64,000 nt of DNA from Natrinema salsiterrestre (lineage in GTDB: Archaea; Halobacteriota; Halobacteria; Halobacteriales; Natrialbaceae), in contig NZ_JAMQOT010000004.1 of the NCBI RefSeq assembly GCF_029502005.1, positions 62,001 to 126,000 on the forward strand, given 5' to 3'. Positions 1 through 8,092 of this stretch are shown here, one piece after another (the stretch's first letter is position 1; the number at the start of each line of letters is the position of its first letter). A model generated the notes under the pieces. The model was not told the origin of the DNA and searched no databases. It worked only from the letters and a program-made list of their open reading frames with translations. The translations under genes and the position numbers were made by a program.

Positions 1-1
1 T

Positions 2-343
2 GCGGAGGTGAACTTGCTGAATCCGAGCACGCCGTTCATGCGCGACCACCTTCGCATCGTCTGGACGGGCTTCGTGATCTGGTTCGTCATCGTCTTCGGA
101 CCGGTAACGATGACGCGGCTCGCTCCGGGCGTGATGACGACGGAACTGCCGGTGATCGGATTCCCGCTGCACTACTTCCTGGTCGCGACCGTCGCGCCGA
201 CCGGTGCGTTGATCCTCTCGTTCTGGTACTCCCGCAAGCGCGACGCGCTCGACGCGAAGTACGGTATCGAACATCAGACGGCCGAGGAAACCGGACGCGG
301 CGGCGGAGACGCTGCGGCGACTGACGGAGGGATCGACGAATGA
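2..343 (+). CDS. Small subunit of a solute:sodium symporter (DUF4212-like), 5' truncated
   Basis: Small membrane partner of the sodium:solute symporter encoded next. Two hydrophobic segments are visible (about residues 18-38 and 52-76 from the GTG at 8), followed by a basic patch (RKRDALDAKYG) and a Gly/Asp-rich tail, as in the small proteins that accompany VC_2705-type symporters. The frame is open to the left edge and the peptide EVNLLNPSTPF reads like mid-protein, so I treat the gene as cut by the window; the GTG at 8 is an alternative start but GGAG abuts it with no spacer. Its TGA overlaps the ATG of the symporter (ATGA), which points to translational coupling. Substrate is not shown by sequence; short organic acids such as acetate are typical of the family. 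Confidence 0.75.
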   Translation, partial: AEVNLLNPSTPFMRDHLRIVWTGFVIWFVIVFGPVTMTRLAPGVMTTELPVIGFPLHYFLVATVAPTGALILSFWYSRKRDALDAKYGIEHQTAEETGRGGGDAAATDGGIDE

Positions 344-2025
344 CGGGCGCTGCGAACGTCGTTCTCCAGAGCGGCCTCCTTCCGGAGGGACTGAACGTCT
401 CGTTCAAGCTCGTTCCGGCGATCCTGGTCCTCTCGATGCTGCTCCTGTTCCTCGCCATCGGCTTCGTCTTCCGCGTGGCCGACACGGAGAACATGTGGGT
501 CGCGGGACGATCGATCGGGAACGTCGAGAACGGGATGGCGATCGGCGCCAACTGGATGTCGGCCGCTTCGTATCTCGGGATGGCGGCCCTGATCGCACTG
601 TCGGGCTTCTACGGCCTGGCGTTCGTCGTCGGCTGGACGACGGGCTACTTCATCCTGCTGATCTTCATGGCCGCACAGCTGCGCCGGTTCGGGAAGTACA
701 CCGCGCCGGACTTCGTCGGGGACCGCTTCAACTCCGACGCCGCACGCGCGATCGCGGCCATCACGACGTTCCTCATCGGGTTCGTCTACGCGATCGGGCA
801 GGCCCGCGGGATGGGTCTGGTCGGCCTGTACATCTTCGGTGACATCGGCCTCCCGGGACTCTCCGGCTACCAGTCGATGGTCGTCTTCATGATGGCCATC
901 ACGGTCGGCTACCTGACGCTCTCGGGGATGCTGGGCGCGACCAAGAACATGGCCGTCCAGTACACCATCCTCATCATCGCGTTCATCGCCGGCCTCTACG
1001 TCGTCGGCTTCACCCAGGGGTACTCGACGGTGCTTCCCCACATCGAGTACGGCGCACTGATAGGCGAGCTCGGCAGCGAGTTCAGCGAACCCTTCGTGAG
1101 CGGGAGCTACTACCTGTGGATAGCCACGTGTTTCTCGTTGATCGTCGGCACGTGTGGACTTCCACACGTGCTCGTGCGGTTCTACACGGTCGAAAGCGAG
1201 CGGACGGCTCGCTGGTCGACAGTGTGGGGCCTGTTCTTCATCTGCCTGCTGTACTGGAGCGCCCCCGCGTTCGCGGCCTTCGGGACCGACCTCTACGGCG
1301 AGAACGTCGGCGCAGTGTACGGCGACCCCGGCATGAGTAGTGCCGCGGGCGACGTCATCGTCGTGCTGGCGGCCCAGCTGGCGGAACTGCCCCAGTGGTT
1401 CGTCGGACTCATCGCAGCGGGCGGCATCGCCGCAGCGATCGCGACGGTCGCCGGACTGTTCATCGCCGGCTCGTCGGCCATCTCCCACGACATCTACACG
1501 AACATCATCAACCCCGACGCCACGCAGCGCCAGCAGATCCTCGTCGGCCGCCTGAGCATTATCGCGCTGGGCGTGCTGACGACGCTCGCTGCACTGGACC
1601 CCGCGGCACCCATCGCCGCGCTGGTGTCCTACGCGTTCTCGCTGGCCGGCTCGGTGCTGTTCCCGATGTTCTTCCTCGGCATGTGGTGGGAGAACACGAA
1701 CCGGCAAGGTGCCCTCGCCGGAATGCTCACCGGACTGAGCATCTGGAGCATCTCGATGATCAACGAAGTGGTGCCGACGTATATCAGCAGCGTCGAGGGC
1801 GCGTTCGTCCCGGTACTCGCGCAGTGGATGCCCGCGATCGGCTCGGCGCTGATCGCGGTCCCGATCGTCTTCACCATCACCATCGTCGTCTCGATGGTGA
1901 CCGACGAACCGCCGATGGAAACGAAACGGGTCGTGCGCCAGTGTCACAGCCCCGAACCGATGACCCAACAGCAGACGGCGGAAGACGTCGTCACTGATGG
2001 TGGCGAAACTCCAGCAGACGACTAA
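340..2025 (+). CDS. Sodium:solute symporter family (acetate/organic-acid type), large subunit
   Basis: 561 residues with about 13 membrane segments. The SSS-family core is clear: a GANWMSAASYLGMAALIALSG stretch begins near residue 67, followed by GFYGLAF and a long run of helices to about residue 520, then a hydrophilic tail rich in Asp/Glu and Gln. It imports a small solute with Na+ across the cytoplasmic membrane. Resemblance to VC_2705-type symporters plus the DUF4212-like small subunit directly upstream suggests a monocarboxylate (acetate, propionate or similar); this is inference from family. It overlaps the upstream gene by four bases and is followed after two bases by a universal stress protein, so the three genes look like one operon. 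Confidence 0.88.
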   Translation: MTGAANVVLQSGLLPEGLNVSFKLVPAILVLSMLLLFLAIGFVFRVADTENMWVAGRSIGNVENGMAIGANWMSAASYLGMAALIALSGFYGLAFVVGWTTGYFILLIFMAAQLRRFGKYTAPDFVGDRFNSDAARAIAAITTFLIGFVYAIGQARGMGLVGLYIFGDIGLPGLSGYQSMVVFMMAITVGYLTLSGMLGATKNMAVQYTILIIAFIAGLYVVGFTQGYSTVLPHIEYGALIGELGSEFSEPFVSGSYYLWIATCFSLIVGTCGLPHVLVRFYTVESERTARWSTVWGLFFICLLYWSAPAFAAFGTDLYGENVGAVYGDPGMSSAAGDVIVVLAAQLAELPQWFVGLIAAGGIAAAIATVAGLFIAGSSAISHDIYTNIINPDATQRQQILVGRLSIIALGVLTTLAALDPAAPIAALVSYAFSLAGSVLFPMFFLGMWWENTNRQGALAGMLTGLSIWSISMINEVVPTYISSVEGAFVPVLAQWMPAIGSALIAVPIVFTITIVVSMVTDEPPMETKRVVRQCHSPEPMTQQQTAEDVVTDGGETPADD

Positions 2026-2027
2026 CA

Positions 2028-2489
2028 ATGTACGAGAAAATACTCGTTCCGACGGACGGCAGTTCGACCTCGGAGGCGGCCGTCGAACACGCGGTCGACC
2101 TCGCCGAGAAGTACGAAGCCGGACTCCACGCGCTGTACGTGATCGACACCGACTCGATGAGTCTGAGCCTCGGCGGCGAACAGCTCGATCGCATCGAACA
2201 GGGCCAGTACGGCGAGATGACCGAAGTGCGAGAGCGGGCCGAAAAGGCCACCGGCTACGTGGCCGACCGGGCTCGAGAGCGCGGCCTCGAGACCGTCGAG
2301 CACGTCTCGGCCGGGAAGCCCCACTCGCTCATCGCCGATTACGTCGAGGACAACGGCATCGACCTCGTCGTAATGGGATCCCACGGGCGGTCGGGCATCC
2401 GACGTGCACTGCTCGGTAGCGTCACCGAACGGACGCTCCGGTCGACGCACACGCCGGTTCTGGTCGTCGACGCCGACGGACGAGAGTAG
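2028..2489 (+). CDS. Universal stress protein, UspA family
   Basis: 153-residue single-domain Usp protein. The N-terminal beta strand MYEKILVPTDGSSTSEAAV and the C-terminal nucleotide-binding motif GSHGRSGIRRALLGSVTERTL match the ATP-binding class of the family (G-x2-G-x9-G-S/T). It is a soluble alpha/beta protein, probably a dimer. The ATG lies two bases after the symporter stop, so it is co-transcribed with the transporter; haloarchaea often place Usp genes beside transporters, where they are thought to modulate activity in response to energy state. That role is inference. A T6 run after a GC-rich stretch about 20 bases downstream likely ends the transcript. Confidence 0.93.
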   Translation: MYEKILVPTDGSSTSEAAVEHAVDLAEKYEAGLHALYVIDTDSMSLSLGGEQLDRIEQGQYGEMTEVRERAEKATGYVADRARERGLETVEHVSAGKPHSLIADYVEDNGIDLVVMGSHGRSGIRRALLGSVTERTLRSTHTPVLVVDADGRE

Positions 2490-2499
2490 CGACACGCGG

Positions 2500-2516
2500 G
2501 TTGCGGCGCGTTTTTT
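2500..2516 (+). terminator. Probable U-tract terminator after the symporter/usp operon
   Basis: GC-rich GGTTGCGGCGCG followed by six T residues at 2511-2516, 20 bases after the usp stop. Archaeal termination is driven mainly by such U tracts. The next gene is on the opposite strand, so a terminator is expected here. Confidence 0.55.
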
Positions 2517-2567
2517 GTGACGCTTTCCGGCCAGCGACAGCGATGGCGGAGATCGTTCGTGAGGACC

Positions 2568-2789
2568 CTACTGGTTTTGCTGGCTGGTCGCGAGGTCGAA
2601 GTTCCAGAGGAAGCCGAAGTACGCGACGATTCCGGCGAGCATGAGTAGATAGTACACCGTGGTCGGGGGCTCGAGGAAGTAGTTAATGAGTTCGACCAGC
2701 GTCACCCAGACGACCGCGAACGCGAGATCGGTCAGTATCCCCCAGCGTTCTTCGCGGGCGGTCGCTATCCACTCGCGAACGTCCGTCAT
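2568..2789 (-). CDS. Small two-helix membrane protein of unknown function
   Basis: 73 residues starting MTDVREWIATAREERW. A short amphipathic N-terminus is followed by two hydrophobic stretches (about residues 17-36 and 44-63) joined by a short LEPPT turn, and a polar end. I chose the ATG at 2789 because the upstream frame is Arg/Pro-rich and not protein-like. Small proteins of this build are common in haloarchaea but I know no function. It is convergent with usp and lies downstream of a cupin gene on the same strand with a gap of about 90 bases, so it may share that transcript. Confidence 0.7.
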   Translation of the reverse strand: MTDVREWIATAREERWGILTDLAFAVVWVTLVELINYFLEPPTTVYYLLMLAGIVAYFGFLWNFDLATSQQNQ

Positions 2790-2878
2790 CGGCCGATCAC
2801 CGCGTCGGACTGAGTCATCACGCGAGTGTTTCGCAGGGGGCCGAAAAAGCCTATCGACGTCTCGACGACCGTGCCGGG

Positions 2879-3244
2879 TCACTCGTCGTAGAACTCGTCG
2901 ACATCGCGCTCGGGGAACGCCGGCGTCGCCGCGGAGACGTACTCGAGGGTGGTATCGCCGGTGTTCTCGAGCCCGTGTTCGGTGTTCGCCGGGATGTGAA
3001 CCAGATCGCCGGCCTCGACCGCACGTTCGTCGTCGCCGACGGTCATCACGCCCTCGCCGGCGACGATGACGTACACCTGCTCGGGGTCGTGTTCGTGACG
3101 GAGCTGCCGTGCGCCCGGTTCGACGTCCACCCAGGTGATCGTCAAGTCCGTCCCCGCGGCGTCTCGCCGGGAGTGCAGGATGTGAGAAACGAGCCCGTCG
3201 TCTCGACTCAGTGCCGGTACGTCGGATTTGTTTACGGACCTCAT
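2879..3244 (-). CDS. Small cupin-domain protein
   Basis: 121-residue single-cupin protein. Cupin motif 1 is RHEHDPEQVYVIVAGEG, with two His and a Glu ligand, and motif 2 is HIPANTEHGLENTG, giving the expected metal-binding His/His/Glu/His set. These proteins are cytosolic beta barrels; function ranges from isomerase and dioxygenase to sugar or ligand binding, and nothing here narrows it. The ATG at 3244 (MRSVNKSD) is preferred over the upstream in-frame start, which would add an atypical AGGAYFNS leader. A second cupin gene lies 54 bases upstream on the same strand; the two share only the general fold. Confidence 0.85.
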   Translation of the reverse strand: MRSVNKSDVPALSRDDGLVSHILHSRRDAAGTDLTITWVDVEPGARQLRHEHDPEQVYVIVAGEGVMTVGDDERAVEAGDLVHIPANTEHGLENTGDTTLEYVSAATPAFPERDVDEFYDE

Positions 3245-3298
3245 AGAATTAAAATACGCCCCTCCTGCCATAACTATTCCGCCGATCCGCCGGCGTCG

Positions 3299-3775
3299 TC
3301 ACTCCTCCCAGTAGTCCGTCTCGTCGTCGATGCGGTAGTAGCCCTCGAGCGAGCGGTCCTCGCGGCCGCCCGGCGGGGAGCCGACGTAGACGCCGAACTT
3401 GTTCATATCCGGGTAGACCGTCACGTCCGGCTCGTTCATCGTCGACATCGCCAGGTATCGGAGCGGCTCGTCGCCGTCGTTGACGACTCTGTGGCCGCCC
3501 CCCTCGTTCGCCGGGAACGTCGCGTAGTCGCCGGTCTTCAGGGGCTCGAGCCCGTCCGGCGTCTGGAGTTTCCCCTCGCCAGCCAGCACGTAGATCGCCT
3601 CCTCGTTGGCCGCGTGGTAGTGGTAGGGCCACGACCGCATACCGGCGGGGAGTTCGTAGAGGCTACAGCCGAGGTCGGACGCGTCGACGGCGTTCGAGAG
3701 TTCCTTCCGGCGGAACGCGGTTTCACCGTGGTCGTACTCCTTCCACTCGACGTCGGATTCGTTCGTCTTTCGCAT
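3299..3775 (-). CDS. Cupin-domain protein, sugar-phosphate-isomerase-like
   Basis: 158 residues. Motif 1 (YHYHAANEEAIYVLAGEG) contains His, His and Glu ligands, and motif 2 (YATFPANEGGGHRVVN) the last His, so the metal site is intact. The extended C-terminal part with VTVYPDMNKFGVYVG and the closing YYRIDDETDYWEE resembles the group of cupins often annotated as acting near sugar nucleotides or as RmlC-like proteins. The start MRKTNESDVEW at 3775 matches the conserved N-terminus of such proteins. It is first of two tandem cupin genes on this strand and is divergent from the tRNA methyltransferase gene across a spacer of about 200 bases. Confidence 0.83.
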   Translation of the reverse strand: MRKTNESDVEWKEYDHGETAFRRKELSNAVDASDLGCSLYELPAGMRSWPYHYHAANEEAIYVLAGEGKLQTPDGLEPLKTGDYATFPANEGGGHRVVNDGDEPLRYLAMSTMNEPDVTVYPDMNKFGVYVGSPPGGREDRSLEGYYRIDDETDYWEE

Positions 3776-3984
3776 ACGGTATCCCACTCACGTCGAGTAC
3801 GTATGGATTTGCGTCGCACTGTTCGGTTCACCGGTTGGCCTTCAGCGCGCGCCACCGCAGATCCGGCGCTCGTCTCGAGGGACGTCGGTCGTTTTCCGTC
3901 CCGATCCGTCGCGGGTCGAACCCGATCGGGCGGCAGCGGGCGGAAAACGAAACCCCCTAACCGCCGCCGAGAGTGGATAGACGC

Positions 3985-4548
3985 ATGCACGACGACAGCG
4001 AGGTCGCCGTCCTCCGGCTCGGCCACCGCCCCGGCCGGGACGACCGGATGACGACCCACGTCGGCCTGACCGCCCGGGCGCTGGGAGCCGATCGCGTCCT
4101 CTTTCCCGACAACGCCGGCCAGTCGCTCGAGACCGTGACGGACATCACCGACCGGTTCGGCGGTCCCTTCGAGGCCGAACTCACCGGGTCGCCGCAGGGA
4201 GTGATCAACAACTGGGCGGGGCGGGTCGTCCACCTCACGATGTACGGCGAGCGCGTTCAGGACGTCGAGGCGGATATCCGGGCGGCACACGCGACCGAGG
4301 GCGAGCCGCTCCTGCTCGTCGTCGGCTCCGAGAAAGTCCCCTTCGACGTCTACGAGGCGGCCGACTGGAACGTCGGCGTCACCAACCAGCCCCACTCCGA
4401 GGTGGCCGGGCTGGCCGTCTTCCTCGACCGGCTGTTCGAGGGGCGGGAACTCGAGCGGGAGTGGGACGACGCTGACCGGCAGGTAATTCCGAAGGAGACG
4501 GGCAAGCGCGTCGAACCGACGGAGTCCGAATCGGAACGGGAAGAGTGA
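3985..4548 (+). CDS. tRNA (cytidine(56)-2'-O)-methyltransferase, archaeal Trm56
   Basis: 187-residue SPOUT-class RNA methylase that puts a 2'-O-methyl group on C56 in the T loop of archaeal tRNAs using S-adenosylmethionine. The opening VAVLRLGHRPGRDDRMTTH and the knot region near the C-terminus (VVGSEKVPFDVYEAADWNVG followed by TNQPHSEVAGLAVFLDRL) are characteristic. Length fits the family (about 175-200). ATG at 3985 is chosen over the GTG 12 bases upstream because it gives a native-looking MHDDSEVAVLRLG start. It stands alone, divergent from the cupins and convergent with the next gene. Confidence 0.93.
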   Translation: MHDDSEVAVLRLGHRPGRDDRMTTHVGLTARALGADRVLFPDNAGQSLETVTDITDRFGGPFEAELTGSPQGVINNWAGRVVHLTMYGERVQDVEADIRAAHATEGEPLLLVVGSEKVPFDVYEAADWNVGVTNQPHSEVAGLAVFLDRLFEGRELEREWDDADRQVIPKETGKRVEPTESESEREE

Positions 4549-4593
4549 CGGGGAAACCGTGTCGCCGTCGCGCTGAGTCAGCTAGCCCGGCGT

Positions 4594-5247
4594 TCAACCA
4601 GCCGACCGAAACAGTCGGAACGGACGGAAGAGACGGGCGAAAACCGCATACACGACGTTCCGAACGAACGCGCTGGCACCCATCTCGTCCTCGTCGATCG
4701 CGTATCCGTTACCGACCCGCTCGATCGGTCCCGAATCGCCGTGGATCTCGAGCAAGCGCTCGAAATCTTCGTCCAGCAGTCCGGTGCGGTCACAGATTTC
4801 CGCTTTCGTGAGCGGTCGGTCGGCCGCGCGGAGTTCCTCGAGCAGCCAGCGGTTGTGCTCGCCGACGAGGAGGAGCTCGTCTTCCGTCATGTCCTCTTCG
4901 TCACGCGCAGTTCCGTCCCCAGTACGCCACGTATAGACCCCATCGAGACAGATCCAGAACCCGATGGCGAGCAACGACCCACCGAACAGGCGGCCGCCGT
5001 CTTGGAGTTGAACGACGCCGGCAGCGATGGCGAACGCACCGAAGGCGATTCCGGCGATACCCGGGCCGATATCGAATCGCTCGAGGAGCGGTTCGGCGAG
5101 CGGCGTCACGACTGCGGCCCCGAGGACCGTTCCGATCAGGCTCGCGTCCACTCCGAGACGGAGGAGTACGACGGCGACGCCCGCGGAAACGACGATATCG
5201 GACGGATCGATCCGGTCGCGAAACCTGGCGAGCGACTCGCGGAGCAT
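4594..5247 (-). CDS. Membrane protein with C-terminal winged-helix-like domain
   Basis: 217 residues. The first 110 hold about four hydrophobic helices (for example SAGVAVVLLRLGVDASLIG and IAFGAFAIAAGVVQL). A short acidic linker (DEEDMTEDE) follows, and residues about 125-190 look like a winged helix: LVGEHNRWLLEELRAADRPLTKAEICDRTG and then LDEDFERLLEIHGDSGPIERVGNGY. That layout suggests a membrane-tethered sensor or regulator, but I do not recognise the family and assign no function. It is convergent with the tRNA methyltransferase and divergent from the acyl-CoA ligase, so it is probably a single-gene unit. Confidence 0.75.
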   Translation of the reverse strand: MLRESLARFRDRIDPSDIVVSAGVAVVLLRLGVDASLIGTVLGAAVVTPLAEPLLERFDIGPGIAGIAFGAFAIAAGVVQLQDGGRLFGGSLLAIGFWICLDGVYTWRTGDGTARDEEDMTEDELLLVGEHNRWLLEELRAADRPLTKAEICDRTGLLDEDFERLLEIHGDSGPIERVGNGYAIDEDEMGASAFVRNVVYAVFARLFRPFRLFRSAG

Positions 5248-5340
5248 CCTATTGGCGGTACAACATGACGACTCCTAAGCGTATCGTTCGGGTGATCGAT
5301 GAGCCCTCGACCGGTTCGGCCGTTAGATGTAAGCGAGGAA

Positions 5341-5351
5341 AACCTTTTATC
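5341..5351 (+). promoter_or_regulatory. TATA box for acyl-CoA ligase
   Basis: AACCTTTTATC is centred about 27 bases before the ATG at 5374, so the transcript is predicted to be leaderless, as is common in haloarchaea. Confidence 0.6.
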
Positions 5352-5373
5352 GTGACCTTCGGTATCACGATAC

Positions 5374-6948
5374 ATGGACCTGGACGCAGTCGATGACTCC
5401 GCACTTGACGGCAACGTCGCGACACTGTTCGATCAGACCGCGGCCCATCACGGAGATGCGCAGGCGATGGAACACCACGGCCGGCGCTGGACTCACGACG
5501 AGGTACGCGACTGGACTGCGGAACTGGCCGGCGGACTCCACGACATCGGCCTCGAGCCCGGCGACCGAATGCTTCTCTTCCTGCCGAACTGTCCGCAGTA
5601 CCTGATCGCCTCGATCGGCGCGTTCAAAGCCGGCGTTGTGATCTCGCCGGTCAATCCCCAGTACAAGCGCCGGGAGGTGGCCTACCAGCTCGAGGACACC
5701 GAGGCGAGCGCCATCGTCACCCACCCGGCGCTGCGGGAGGTCGTCGACGAGGCGCTCGAGGACGCCGACACGGACCTCGAAATCATCACGATCCGAAGCG
5801 AGGACTGGCCTCGGAATCCGGACGACCACGCGTTCGAGGAACTGCGGGGCGAGCCGACCCTGGTCGAGCGCGCGAACGACGACGTGGCATTGTTGCCCTA
5901 CACGTCGGGAACAACCGGCGATCCGAAGGGCGTCCAGCTCACCCACGCCAATACGCGGGCACAGCTCATGTGGCCGCTGACCGCCTCCAACGTCGACGTC
6001 GAACCCGAAGACGTCCGCAGCCTCACCTGGCTCCCGCTGTATCACATCACCGGGTTCACCCACACCGCGCTCCAGCCGCTGGTCGGCGGCGGGCGGCTCT
6101 ACTTCCGGAGCGCGCTCGAGTGGGACCCTCAGGAGTGCATGCAACTGATCGAGGACGAGGGGATCACGCACTTCGTCGGCGTGACGACGATGTACGCGGA
6201 CATGGTCGAAGCCGACGACTTCGGCGAGTACGATCTCACGAGCCTCGAGTCGGCGTCGGAGGGCGGCGCGAAGCTTTCCGCAGCGGTCCAGGAACGGTTC
6301 GAAGAGACCGCCGGCGTGGACATCTCCGAAGGGTACGGTCTCACCGAGACCCACGGGGCGACCCACACCCAGAGCGGCTCGACGTTCGGCCTCCGACACG
6401 GCACGATCGGCCAGCCCCTGCGGATGACCGATTGCAAGATCGTCGACGATTCGGGCGAGGAGGTCGGACCCGGGGAGGAGGGCGAACTCCTCGTGCGCGG
6501 CCCGCAGGTGATGACGGGCTACCACAATATGCCCGAGGCCACGGACGCCGCCTTCACCGACAACGGCTACTTCCGGACCGGCGACGTCGCCCGCCGCGAC
6601 GGCGACAACTACTACGAGATCGTCGACCGGAAGAAACACGTCATCGTGAGCGGCGGGTACAACGTCTACCCCAGCGAACTCGAGGGGCTCCTGCTCGAGC
6701 ACGAGGCCGTCGCGGACGCCGCCGTCGTCGGGATCCCGGACGAGCGGCGCAACGAAGTGCCGAAGGCGTTCGTCGTCCCCGCCTCCGGCGTCGAACCCGG
6801 CAGCGACGTGACCGCCGACGAGATCAAACAGTTCTGTCTCGAGGAAGTCGCCGAGTACAAACACCCCCGCGAGGTCGAGTTCATCGACGAGCTCCCGCGG
6901 ACGACCAGCGGGAAGGTTCAGAAGTACAAACTCGAGGACGAGGAGTAG
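5374..6948 (+). CDS. AMP-forming acyl-CoA ligase (fatty/aryl-acid CoA synthetase)
   Basis: 524 residues of the ANL adenylate-forming superfamily. The P-loop-like A3 motif (LLPYTSGTTGDPKGVQLTH, about residues 171-189), GYGLTETHG (A5), the hinge region YFRTGDVARRDGDNYYEIVDRKKH (A7-A8) and the catalytic lysine in RTTSGKVQKYKL at the C-terminus are all present, so the enzyme should activate a carboxylic acid to its CoA thioester with ATP. Length is normal. Substrate cannot be read; medium/long-chain or aromatic acids are possible. It is a single gene with its own TATA box and is distinct from the second ligase at 37.6 kb. Confidence 0.9.
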   Translation: MDLDAVDDSALDGNVATLFDQTAAHHGDAQAMEHHGRRWTHDEVRDWTAELAGGLHDIGLEPGDRMLLFLPNCPQYLIASIGAFKAGVVISPVNPQYKRREVAYQLEDTEASAIVTHPALREVVDEALEDADTDLEIITIRSEDWPRNPDDHAFEELRGEPTLVERANDDVALLPYTSGTTGDPKGVQLTHANTRAQLMWPLTASNVDVEPEDVRSLTWLPLYHITGFTHTALQPLVGGGRLYFRSALEWDPQECMQLIEDEGITHFVGVTTMYADMVEADDFGEYDLTSLESASEGGAKLSAAVQERFEETAGVDISEGYGLTETHGATHTQSGSTFGLRHGTIGQPLRMTDCKIVDDSGEEVGPGEEGELLVRGPQVMTGYHNMPEATDAAFTDNGYFRTGDVARRDGDNYYEIVDRKKHVIVSGGYNVYPSELEGLLLEHEAVADAAVVGIPDERRNEVPKAFVVPASGVEPGSDVTADEIKQFCLEEVAEYKHPREVEFIDELPRTTSGKVQKYKLEDEE

Positions 6949-7012
6949 ACCGGCGACCCAGCCAGTGCGTTCGTTCGACGAACGCGCCGCGCAGATTGGA
7001 GCGTTCTGTTCG

Positions 7013-7195
7013 TCAACAGAAGTACACCCAGAACGCGTGGCCGTCCGGACACGCGACTGTGGCATGGTCGCCGAATAGTGCGACGGACCGTCTGACTTCC
7101 AGTTCGACGTCCGTATTCGGAATCGAGACGGCCGTTTCTCGCTCGCAGTGGGGACAGGACACGGCAGCCAGCTCTCGTTCCGGAGTCGTCGCCAT
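7013..7195 (-). CDS. Small zinc-finger protein
   Basis: 60 residues: MATTPERELAAVSCPHCERE then a short beta-rich stretch and ACPDGHAFWVYFC. Two CPxC/CPDGH-type knuckles (Cys14, Cys17 and Cys49 with a nearby His) suggest one structural zinc site. Haloarchaea encode many such small zinc proteins, mostly uncharacterised. Its ATG starts two bases before the stop codon region of the upstream cupin gene (gap of two bases), so the two are co-transcribed, cupin first. Confidence 0.75.
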   Translation of the reverse strand: MATTPERELAAVSCPHCERETAVSIPNTDVELEVRRSVALFGDHATVACPDGHAFWVYFC

Positions 7196-7197
7196 CG

Positions 7198-7587
7198 TCA
7201 GTCCTCCATCCTGGTCGCCATGTGGTCGAAGACGTCCGTGTGCTCTTCGTGCGGGCTAAACAGGACGAACTCCGCGTCATCGTCGCCGACCCAGAGGGTA
7301 TGGCCCGGCGGCCAGTAGACGAGGTCGCCGGCCTCGTCTACCTCCTCGGAGCCGTCGGAGTACTGGACCGTGATTTCGCCATCGATCACGTACCCCCAGT
7401 GTGGGCACTGACACCGATCTTCGTGTAACCCCTCCAGGAGGGGCGTGAGATCGGTCCCGGCGCTGATTCGGAAGTGTTCTGCGGCCATCTCGTCGTCTTC
7501 GGTTGCCCCACCGAAGCCCGCTTGATGTTGGACCACTGCGTCCGGCGTTTCCATGACTACTGCTAGCTCTTCTTTGGATTGGTTCAT
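7198..7587 (-). CDS. Cupin-domain protein
   Basis: 129-residue cupin. The first motif is short of one ligand compared with the classical consensus: CQCPHWGYVIDGEI has Cys and one His where H-x-H is usual, whereas motif 2 is VYWPPGHTLWVG with its His. The core otherwise matches small AraC-type or sensor-like cupins. I chose the ATG at 7587 (MNQSKEELAVVME) because the frame upstream only offers a TTG three codons earlier. The downstream zinc-finger gene follows after two bases, and a 190-base spacer separates this unit from the divergent membrane zinc-ribbon gene. Confidence 0.82.
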   Translation of the reverse strand: MNQSKEELAVVMETPDAVVQHQAGFGGATEDDEMAAEHFRISAGTDLTPLLEGLHEDRCQCPHWGYVIDGEITVQYSDGSEEVDEAGDLVYWPPGHTLWVGDDDAEFVLFSPHEEHTDVFDHMATRMED

Positions 7588-7781
7588 CGTATTCAACTCG
7601 AGTCCGACACGTAGGGTACGGGAGAGTGGCGTATGTAGTCACCTCGTGACGACCGGTCATCGGCTGACCGCTCTGCAGTCGATGACCGAGACCATCGAGT
7701 CGGGATACACTGCCGAAAACACGGATCTACTGTCACACTCCCACCGAAACGCTTTTGATCACAAACTGGAGAGTTGCAGTC

Positions 7782-8057
7782 ATGTACGAAGTGTCACGAG
7801 AGATACTCTACGTGATCGTCGGGGTTCCGATACTCGCGGTCCTCGGGTACGTGATGGTCGTCATGTTGGCTGTAAACCCGTTCGGGTTTTTGATACTCGG
7901 GATCTTCCTCCTCCTCGTCGCGCTCGCAGTCGATTCGATGAAATCGGGGGGCGAGCCGCCGGCCCGGATCAACTGTTCGGAGTGTGGCGCACCCAACGAC
8001 CCCGACCGCGACCGGTGTAAACACTGCGAGGTGCCCCTCGAGTCCGCCGCCGACTGA
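7782..8057 (+). CDS. Membrane protein with C-terminal zinc ribbon
   Basis: 91 residues. The N-terminal half has two hydrophobic segments (about residues 8-28 and 31-50), and the C-terminal part carries a four-Cys zinc ribbon, INCSECGAPNDPDRDRCKHC, that faces the cytoplasm if the usual topology applies. I chose the ATG at 7782 (MYEVSREILY); the longer frame has no ribosome-binding or TATA support. An AT-rich AACGCTTTTGATC lies about 30 bases upstream as a likely promoter. Function unknown; similar double-helix plus zinc-ribbon proteins are widespread in Halobacteria. Confidence 0.75.
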   Translation: MYEVSREILYVIVGVPILAVLGYVMVVMLAVNPFGFLILGIFLLLVALAVDSMKSGGEPPARINCSECGAPNDPDRDRCKHCEVPLESAAD

Positions 8058-8092
8058 CCCCAACTCCGATCAGAGCGGTGCTCCGCGAGCGG

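Noticed and set aside
274-2028. 584-codon antisense frame opposite the symporter
   Set aside because: Very Arg/Asp/His-rich, hydrophilic and with no domain; the symporter on the other strand is certain.
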